From: Candidatus Eiseniibacteriota bacterium
GTDB taxonomy: Bacteria; JAFGKV01
NCBI GenBank assembly: GCA_025453925.1
Contig: JALOPK010000092.1
Location: 1 to 10,196, forward strand
Length of the DNA: 10,196 nt
Reading direction: 5' to 3'
In this document: positions 5,337-10,196 of the stretch, one piece after another
Layout of the letters: every line of letters begins with the position of its first letter
How positions within the stretch are numbered: position 1 is the first letter of the stretch
Translations under genes and position numbers: made by a program
Notes under the pieces: model-generated
Database searches by the model: none
Seen by the model: only the letters and a program-made list of their open reading frames with translations
What the model was told of the DNA's origin: nothing

Positions 5337-6931
5337 TCCCGCCGGACCAGGCGCACGCCTGATGGCCGGCCTGACCCGTCAACGTCGCCGCAGGCGACCA
5401 GGGAATAGGACGCCGTGACGTCGGGCGCGAGCGTCAACGGGTTGTCGCTGAAGAAACGGATCTGCTGCACCACCCAGGTGAGACCGCAGGCCTTCAGCGC
5501 GTCGGAGGCGCGCCCTTGGGTCTCGACCTCCACCCCGGCCGCGGAATCATGGATCGCCAGCCATCGTGCCGAGACGGCCCGGGCGGCTGAGTCTGACTGT
5601 TGACGATCGTAGCGCAGCAATGAGGCCGCCAGCGAGACGACCACGAATGCCGGCATCGCATAGCGGCGGAAGGGGCGAGTGCCCAGCATCGCCCGCATCG
5701 TGAGGTAGGCCAGGAGCCCCACGAGGCCCCCCACGAGCGCGCCCTGAAGCGACGGGAGCCGGAGCACCACGGATCGAATGGGGTAGAGGAAGTCCAAGGC
5801 CCTATTCTGGGCTGCCGTGAGCTGCACGAAGCCCGCCAGGGAGCAGGCCGCCGCCGGCCACCAGGGGATCCGTGCGCGCGCAGTGGTAGCCAGGGAGCCC
5901 ATGGCAAAGGCGCACCAGAGGGGAAGCAACGGTTCGACGTACCGTCCGCGCACGAACTGTGCCGCCTGCACTCCCGCCAGCGTGTGATTCGCCGCAAGGA
6001 GAATGGATGCGCCACTCACCAGCAGCAGTGGCGTCAGCATGCGACGCGCCGGGCAGGCGGCCCGCATTCGCCGGTCAAGGGCTCCCGCGGCGAGTCCCGC
6101 CGTCCCAAACACGACATAGAGCCCATACTGAAGGCTCCAATACCCACCCCACGCGACAGCGAACAGGAACGGCCACGGCAGCAGAGCCGCCACCGGTTCG
6201 AGCATCGTGCCGCGGGTGAGGTCAGCCAGATCAGGTGTCAAAGCCCGTGCGATCTCTGGAGGATGCCCGACGGCCAGTGGATCGTTGAACGAACATGGTG
6301 GATTGAGGTGTCGCACGACGAGATACGCGACGATGGGCGCCATTCCCCCCAGAGCGGCCAGGGCCGCTCGCAGCGAGAGCTTGCGGCCGGCAATCAGAAC
6401 GAAAGTCGCCAGCACGACCGCGCCGCCTGCCGCACGGGTCAGGGACGCCGCCGATGCGGCGAGCCCCAGGAACACCGCGGCGGTCGCGGAGGGGTGTGTT
6501 CCCCATCGGGCCGCGGCGAGCAGCCATGCGGCCAGGACCGGGCCGAACAGGTTCTCACTCAACAGGAGACCACTGGTGATCACGCCGGACGGCAGAAGTC
6601 CCACGGCGCAGCCGCCCAGCACGCCGGAGGGCGCCCAGAGCGGACGGGAGAGGGGCACGATGGTCGAAGAAATGACCGCGTTGAGGAGCCTGCTCAGAAG
6701 GTAACCCGTCTCCCGGGAACCCATAGCCGCTCCTATGGAAAGCAGGCCCGGGTAGAGCGGGGGATAGGCCAAGGAGAGCAATCCCGGGTGACCTTCCGGT
6801 TGCCGCGCCGCCAGGAAGTAGTCTACTTCATCTCCCAGCACGGTCGGCGTGTCGGCAAACATCGCCATGGCAAGGCGGGCCGCCAGGGCGACGGCCCAGG
6901 GAATCAAGAGATCAGATCGTCCTGTTCCCAT
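5333..6931 (-). CDS. multi-span membrane protein, GT-C (GT39/ArnT-like) glycosyltransferase candidate
   Basis: A 532-residue integral membrane protein with roughly ten or more hydrophobic segments, the first at about 8-25. An acidic motif GDEVDYF (33-39) follows that first span, where GT-C enzymes carry their catalytic Asp/Glu. Then come YPPLYPGLLS (56-65), SENLFGP (125-131), SLTRAAGG (163-170) and a later RGRYVEPLLPLW, all typical of dolichyl- or undecaprenyl-phosphate-sugar-dependent mannosyl/arabinosyl transferases. The last 90 residues or so are soluble and probably extracytoplasmic. The enzyme would move a sugar from a lipid-phosphate donor to a glycan or lipid on the outer face of the inner membrane. 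ATG 6931 has AGGAGG ten bases upstream and lies 20 bases inside the flippase gene. The downstream GT4 gene overlaps by four bases. Family assignment is by motif; substrate unknown. Confidence 0.75.
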   Translation of the reverse strand: MGTGRSDLLIPWAVALAARLAMAMFADTPTVLGDEVDYFLAARQPEGHPGLLSLAYPPLYPGLLSIGAAMGSRETGYLLSRLLNAVISSTIVPLSRPLWAPSGVLGGCAVGLLPSGVITSGLLLSENLFGPVLAAWLLAAARWGTHPSATAAVFLGLAASAASLTRAAGGAVVLATFVLIAGRKLSLRAALAALGGMAPIVAYLVVRHLNPPCSFNDPLAVGHPPEIARALTPDLADLTRGTMLEPVAALLPWPFLFAVAWGGYWSLQYGLYVVFGTAGLAAGALDRRMRAACPARRMLTPLLLVSGASILLAANHTLAGVQAAQFVRGRYVEPLLPLWCAFAMGSLATTARARIPWWPAAACSLAGFVQLTAAQNRALDFLYPIRSVVLRLPSLQGALVGGLVGLLAYLTMRAMLGTRPFRRYAMPAFVVVSLAASLLRYDRQQSDSAARAVSARWLAIHDSAAGVEVETQGRASDALKACGLTWVVQQIRFFSDNPLTLAPDVTASYSLVACGDVDGSGRPSGVRLVRRE

Positions 6932-8381
6932 TCTCCATGGTCCTCCTGCCGACGAGATCGAGTAGGCGATGCCAGTCCCTCCACTCAAGGCCGCGGACCA
7001 CGAGCAGCACGACAAGGTATGTCAGGACAGCCAGCGGCGCCGAGACGATGAGCCAGCGGCCTTCGGGGTGCAGGGCCTGCACACCGAGGCACACGGCGCC
7101 TGCGGCGACGACTGGCTTCACCGTTGAGAACAGGAGGCTCCGGGCGGGAACGCGCATGCCCGCTTTGACGATCATGAGCGTGAACCCCACCAGGGAGCTG
7201 AGACTGAAGGCCAGGGCTATCATCTCACTGGAGACAGCCGGACTCGTCATCCAAAGCCCCGCGAGAAGGCACATGAACACCACCAGAGCCCCGCCGTGGG
7301 CGATCAACAGCCGGAACGACTTCTCCTGCGTGAAAAGGGAGATCCTCACGCAGAGGGTGAGCGTCGTCGCGACGAAGGCGGGCACCAGGAGTCGTGTCAG
7401 GACGGCGGTCCTCTGGAATGCAGCGCCAACCACGGCGACGACCAGAGGTTCGGCATAGCACACCACGAACATGGCGACGGCGAACACCACGATGTTGGTG
7501 TAGCGCCAGACGTGGTGCATCGTGCGCGAGAACTGCACGCTGTCTCCCGTGGCGTGATGGTGGACCAAGGAGGGAATGGAGGTCTCGCCGATGAAGAAGG
7601 CGAGCTGCCTCGCGAGCAGGAAAACCATGAACGCTACCCCCAGAAAGCCCAGTTCGGCCATGTCATTGAGTGTATGCCGGCCTAGAATGAGCGCGACTCG
7701 ATTGCTGAGCACGAAGGCCAGATCCGCGGCGTAGCTGATGAGCCCGAAGCGGAGGAATCGCCAGTAACTCTGCGACAGGGGCTCCCGCGAAGGAGGGAGG
7801 AGGCGAAGGGCCGACTTGAGAAAGATGGCGAGGGTCAGGGCCGCCGACCCCACGAGAGCCAGGGAGATGCCCAGGCGTTGCAGCGAAGGAGCGAGCATGA
7901 CCAGAAGGAGTATTCTCAGCGCTGTGAGCACTGCCGTCACGGAGGCATAGCGCACGAGAGCTCCGCCCGCGTACAGCAGCGTCTGCACCGACTCCACCAG
8001 GGACGAGCCTATCGCCGCCGCGAGGGCGAGGGCATACAATCCCGGGTCGGGGACCAGCGGCGTCGCCGCCACGAACACGACGAACACCGCGACTTTGGCC
8101 CGCAGCGAGGAGAAGAACAGAGGCCGCACCTGGCCCCTTCCGTGGGCCAGCAGCTCCGGGACGTAGCGCCGCAGCAGCATGGAACAGCCGACGTCCAGCA
8201 CACAGACCATGGTGAACACCGACGAGTACAGGTAGCTGTAGAACCCCATCCCGCGGGGGCCAAGCTGGCGGGGAATGAGGGCGGCGGCCAGGAGCGAGAG
8301 GACGATTGCCGCGGCTCTGCCGGCCAGCAGGGCCAGAGCCCTTCGCGCCATTCTCGGTCCTGATGCGACCTGTGTGGACAT
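6912..8381 (-). CDS. polysaccharide/lipid-linked oligosaccharide flippase (Wzx-like, MVF/MATE superfamily)
   Basis: A 489-residue membrane protein with about 12-14 hydrophobic segments and basic inter-helix loops. The opening ALLAGRAAAIVLSLLAAALIP, then RQLGPRGMGFYSYLYSSV, is the classic first-helix and loop pattern of Wzx/RfbX-type exporters. These flip undecaprenyl-linked glycan units across the inner membrane. The middle part with FLRFGLISYAADLAFVLSNRVALILG and GETSIPSLVHH also fits the family; the C-terminal spans (about 390-470) are less conserved. ATG 8381 (MSTQVAS) is preceded by AGGTG five bases upstream. An in-frame start at 8456 would force translation through a terminator hairpin and add a sequence unlike the family. 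It heads the glycan operon and overlaps the next gene by 20 bases. The transported glycan is unknown. Confidence 0.9.
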   Translation of the reverse strand: MSTQVASGPRMARRALALLAGRAAAIVLSLLAAALIPRQLGPRGMGFYSYLYSSVFTMVCVLDVGCSMLLRRYVPELLAHGRGQVRPLFFSSLRAKVAVFVVFVAATPLVPDPGLYALALAAAIGSSLVESVQTLLYAGGALVRYASVTAVLTALRILLLVMLAPSLQRLGISLALVGSAALTLAIFLKSALRLLPPSREPLSQSYWRFLRFGLISYAADLAFVLSNRVALILGRHTLNDMAELGFLGVAFMVFLLARQLAFFIGETSIPSLVHHHATGDSVQFSRTMHHVWRYTNIVVFAVAMFVVCYAEPLVVAVVGAAFQRTAVLTRLLVPAFVATTLTLCVRISLFTQEKSFRLLIAHGGALVVFMCLLAGLWMTSPAVSSEMIALAFSLSSLVGFTLMIVKAGMRVPARSLLFSTVKPVVAAGAVCLGVQALHPEGRWLIVSAPLAVLTYLVVLLVVRGLEWRDWHRLLDLVGRRTMENGNRTI

Positions 8382-8414
8382 GCGCACACCTACGCCGTCG
8401 GGGACTACCCCTAG

Positions 8415-8446
8415 AAAAAGGGGGCTCGAGACGGTCTCGAGCCCCC
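8415..8446 (-). terminator. intrinsic terminator in the flippase leader
   Basis: Read on the minus strand, a perfect 12-bp GC-rich stem (GGGGGCTCGAGA paired with TCTCGAGCCCCC, 3-base loop) is followed at once by TTTTT. This is a textbook rho-independent terminator on that strand only; the plus strand has no T-run. It ends 33 bases before the flippase ATG, so it lies where the flippase leader RNA must be, unless the promoter sits within those 33 bases. It may act as an attenuator, end a short leader RNA, or block antisense transcription from the nucleotidase gene. Confidence 0.8.
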
Positions 8447-8574
8447 GCCAACCCACGGGACCTGACCTTGGATCATGCTTGTAGCAGTGGGATATTCGTT
8501 TCCTGCGCCCCCCGTCGCAACGATATTCTGACGGTGCCGCCGTTGTGGGTGGGCCACTCTCCCACGGAACATAC

Positions 8575-8582
8575 GAGGAGGA
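8575..8582 (+). promoter_or_regulatory. strong ribosome binding site for the 5'-nucleotidase
   Basis: GAGGAGGA contains a full AGGAGG, nine bases before the GTG at 8591. This fixes the start as GTG and places a short hydrophobic signal sequence directly at the N-terminus. Confidence 0.8.
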
Positions 8583-8590
8583 ACCCTGCC

Positions 8591-10196
8591 GTGTATCGCA
8601 TTGCCCTTGCTCTCGCGCTGCTCACGTCGGCATCGCCCGCCGACTCCCCGTCCCGGGTGGAGACTCTCATCATGGCGACCACCGATCTTCACTGCCGTCT
8701 CCTGCCTGAACGTGGACGCGCAGGGAGCCTCGCCGACGTGGCCGCGGTCGTGCGCAGACTCCGCGAGGAGTCACCGGAAGCCGTACTCCTCGATGCGGGA
8801 GACGCATTTGAGGGCAGCCCCACTGCGGACTACTACGCTACCGTTGACACTGTGGCGCCCCACCCGCTCGTCGCGCTGATGAATCGTATGGGCTACTCCG
8901 GAATGGCCTTGGGCAATCATGAGTTCACCTATGGCCTGAACCTGCCGAAGCGCCTCGCGGCGCACCTCTCGTTCCCCATGCTCGCCGCAAACGTTACCGC
9001 TCCCTCAAATGCGTGGCAGACCCACACCATAGTGGAGGCCGGGCCCGTCCGCATCCTCGTCATCGGAGTCACCACGCCGGGGACCGCCCTGTCCGAGGGC
9101 CCTTGGCTGAACGGCGTGCGGTTCGATGACCCGGTGCCCGAGTTGCGCCGAATCATCCCAAGACTCCGAAAACTCGAACGTCCCGATATCGTGTGCGTGC
9201 TCGCCCACACGGGGCTCGGTGAGGAGTCGACGGGATCCGGCGCCGAGAACTCGGGCATGACCATCGCCCGGGCGGTCCCCGGGATCGATGTGCTATTCCT
9301 GGGACATACGCACACGAGCGTTGATGCACGCATCGGCTCGACGTTGGTGCTGCAGGCCGGTGCCCGGGGCGCATGCGTGGCCACCGCCCGGCTGGCTATG
9401 GAGCGGAAAGGCAAAGGATGGAAGATCGTCAACCGTGAAGGCGAGCTGGTGCCCGCCGACGGACCGCCAGACTCCGCGGCGGTGGCCCTGTGCCGGGCGG
9501 CCGAGGAGCCGGTCGGCCGGTGGCTCGACGCCGAGGTGGGGACGTTCCATGCGGGTGTCTCCGCAAAGGACGGGGCGCTCCGGCTTGACGGCATCTCGCG
9601 GCTGATCGCCGAGGCGATGATGCACGCGGGGAGCGGCGACATCGCGCTGGTGCCCCTGCCCCCTGAGAGCCTGACCCTGCCCGCCGGGCCTGTTCGCCGC
9701 CGAGACCTCTACTCCCTGCAGCCCTACCTCAACCGGCTGGTGACTGTACGCCTGTCGAGCTCCCAGGTCCGCGCATGTCTGGAGCAATCCGCGGCCACCT
9801 GGGCGCCCTATGCCTTTGACGGCGCGCAGCAGCCTTCTCCCGCGCCGGGGAAACGGTTTGACTCGTTCCTGGTCGCAGGCGGGCTCACATACGTGCTGGA
9901 CTACACCGCCCCGGTTGGTGAGCGGGTTGTGTCGCTCCGGCGGGATGCCGCGCCGCCGTCCGACTCCCTCGATGTGGTGGTGTCCAGCTACCAGCACACC
10001 GGGGCCGGAGGATTCGATGTTCTGCGGACTGCGCCCGTGGTGGCCCGCACCGATGCGTTTCTCAGGGATGTACTGATCGAGCATGTGGCGGATGGCGACC
10101 GTCCCGAGGACACCGCCGAAACATGGTGGAGCAGCCCGTCCTATCGCGGGAGCTGGGCACAGCCCGTCCTGGACATGCTCCTCGCCCGCTCGGGGC
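8591..10196 (+). CDS. secreted UshA/CpdB-type 5'-nucleotidase (metallophosphoesterase), 3'-truncated
   Basis: The 535 visible codons are open to the window edge, with no stop. Residues 1-17 (MYRIALALALLTSASPA) form a short Sec signal peptide, so the enzyme should act in the periplasm or outside the cell, releasing phosphate from nucleotides or cyclic nucleotides. The calcineurin-type metal sites are TTDLH (Asp32, His34), LDAGDAFEGSP, ALGNHEFTYG, VLAHTG and FLGHTHT. The C-terminal nucleotide-binding domain follows, with LYSLQPYLNRLVTVRLSSSQVRACLEQS, FLVAGGLTYVLDYTAPVGERV and SYQHTGAGGFDVL. All expected metal ligands are present. Departures from consensus are Cys for Gly after TTDxH, and Thr for Asp in GNHEFDYG. 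About 40 residues after the nucleotidase core are visible, so a C-terminal extension, such as an anchor or sorting domain, may follow. It is divergent from the flippase. Nucleotide specificity cannot be assigned. Confidence 0.93.
   Translation, partial: MYRIALALALLTSASPADSPSRVETLIMATTDLHCRLLPERGRAGSLADVAAVVRRLREESPEAVLLDAGDAFEGSPTADYYATVDTVAPHPLVALMNRMGYSGMALGNHEFTYGLNLPKRLAAHLSFPMLAANVTAPSNAWQTHTIVEAGPVRILVIGVTTPGTALSEGPWLNGVRFDDPVPELRRIIPRLRKLERPDIVCVLAHTGLGEESTGSGAENSGMTIARAVPGIDVLFLGHTHTSVDARIGSTLVLQAGARGACVATARLAMERKGKGWKIVNREGELVPADGPPDSAAVALCRAAEEPVGRWLDAEVGTFHAGVSAKDGALRLDGISRLIAEAMMHAGSGDIALVPLPPESLTLPAGPVRRRDLYSLQPYLNRLVTVRLSSSQVRACLEQSAATWAPYAFDGAQQPSPAPGKRFDSFLVAGGLTYVLDYTAPVGERVVSLRRDAAPPSDSLDVVVSSYQHTGAGGFDVLRTAPVVARTDAFLRDVLIEHVADGDRPEDTAETWWSSPSYRGSWAQPVLDMLLARSG

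Larger units (their letters stand above)
8382..8590. promoter_or_regulatory. divergent intergenic region between flippase and 5'-nucleotidase
   Basis: This 209-bp gap must hold the promoters of two divergent genes, but I cannot assign clear -35/-10 pairs in either direction. It contains the minus-strand terminator (8415-8446), a small GGGG-TAGT-CCCC hairpin (8400-8411), two copies of GATATTC (8491-8497 and 8522-8528, 31 bp apart), and a GTGGG/CCCAC inverted repeat (8545-8565) just upstream of the nucleotidase ribosome site. Short open frames crossing it do not resemble known proteins. Confidence 0.6.

Noticed and set aside
5984-7051. 355-residue plus-strand open frame opposite the GT-C-like and flippase genes
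   Set aside because: Low-complexity polar composition (rich in Gln, Arg, Gly), no family motif, and antisense to a clear membrane-protein gene.
6912-8456. Longer flippase start at 8456
   Set aside because: The extra 25 residues are translated through the terminator hairpin and do not resemble a flippase N-terminus. ATG 8381 has a better ribosome site.
8458-8467. GGTCAGGTCC on the minus strand, identical to the 5' side of the SRP RNA domain IV
   Set aside because: The GGAA loop and the GGAAGCAGCC-like 3' side do not follow, so this is not a signal-recognition-particle RNA on present evidence.
8411-8692. Short minus-strand frames in the divergent gap as possible leader peptides
   Set aside because: They overlap the nucleotidase N-terminus, lack ribosome sites I could identify, and show no codon runs typical of attenuation peptides.
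8929-9642. 237-residue minus-strand open frame
   Set aside because: Ser/Pro/Ala-rich shadow of the nucleotidase gene with no motif.
9293-10084. 263-residue minus-strand open frame opposite the nucleotidase
   Set aside because: It is antisense to conserved nucleotidase motifs and has no recognisable domain; long antisense frames are expected at high GC.

Overview
The window is GC-rich, densely packed bacterial chromosome. The genes are core metabolism and cell envelope, with short or overlapping junctions and GTG/TTG starts mixed with ATG. A Sec-type signal peptide on a UshA-like 5'-nucleotidase, next to a flippase and glycosyltransferases, suggests a diderm (Gram-negative-type) bacterium. 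The proteins look divergent from the best-known phyla, so an environmental or candidate-phylum lineage is plausible, but the sequence does not settle this. I see no tRNA, rRNA, CRISPR array, insertion sequence or phage gene.

Layout. Nine complete genes and one partial gene lie on the minus strand; one partial gene lies on the plus strand at the right edge. (1) Positions 8381 down to 4227 hold a surface-glycan operon: a Wzx/MVF-type flippase, a multi-membrane-span GT-C-like protein and a GT4-type glycosyltransferase, each overlapping the next. (2) A 124-bp gap (4103-4226) carries a convincing sigma-70-type promoter. (3) From 4102 to the left edge runs a cofactor/nucleotide operon: folB, folK, a deoxynucleoside kinase, panB, panC, a GlmU-like uridylyltransferase domain, and the first 43 codons of a HIT-family protein cut by the window edge. 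(4) From 8591 rightward a divergent, 3'-truncated gene encodes a secreted UshA/CpdB-type metallophosphoesterase. The divergent gap (8382-8590) holds a strong intrinsic terminator pointing toward the flippase, inside what should be its 5' leader.

How the genes fit together. FolB and FolK make the pterin part of folate. PanB uses 5,10-methylene-tetrahydrofolate to make ketopantoate, and PanC makes pantothenate. The kinase salvages deoxynucleosides, the GlmU-like enzyme would make UDP-GlcNAc, and HIT proteins act on nucleotides. The operon therefore reads as a housekeeping cofactor and nucleotide supply unit.

Main oddities. panB is full length and in frame but carries a single internal TAG stop ten codons before its catalytic Glu, while all nine completed genes end in TGA. 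The flippase has an apparent attenuator-like terminator in its leader. The GlmU-like protein has no acetyltransferase half. The GT4 enzyme has Thr where the family usually has a conserved Glu. I found no clear new defence or mobile system.
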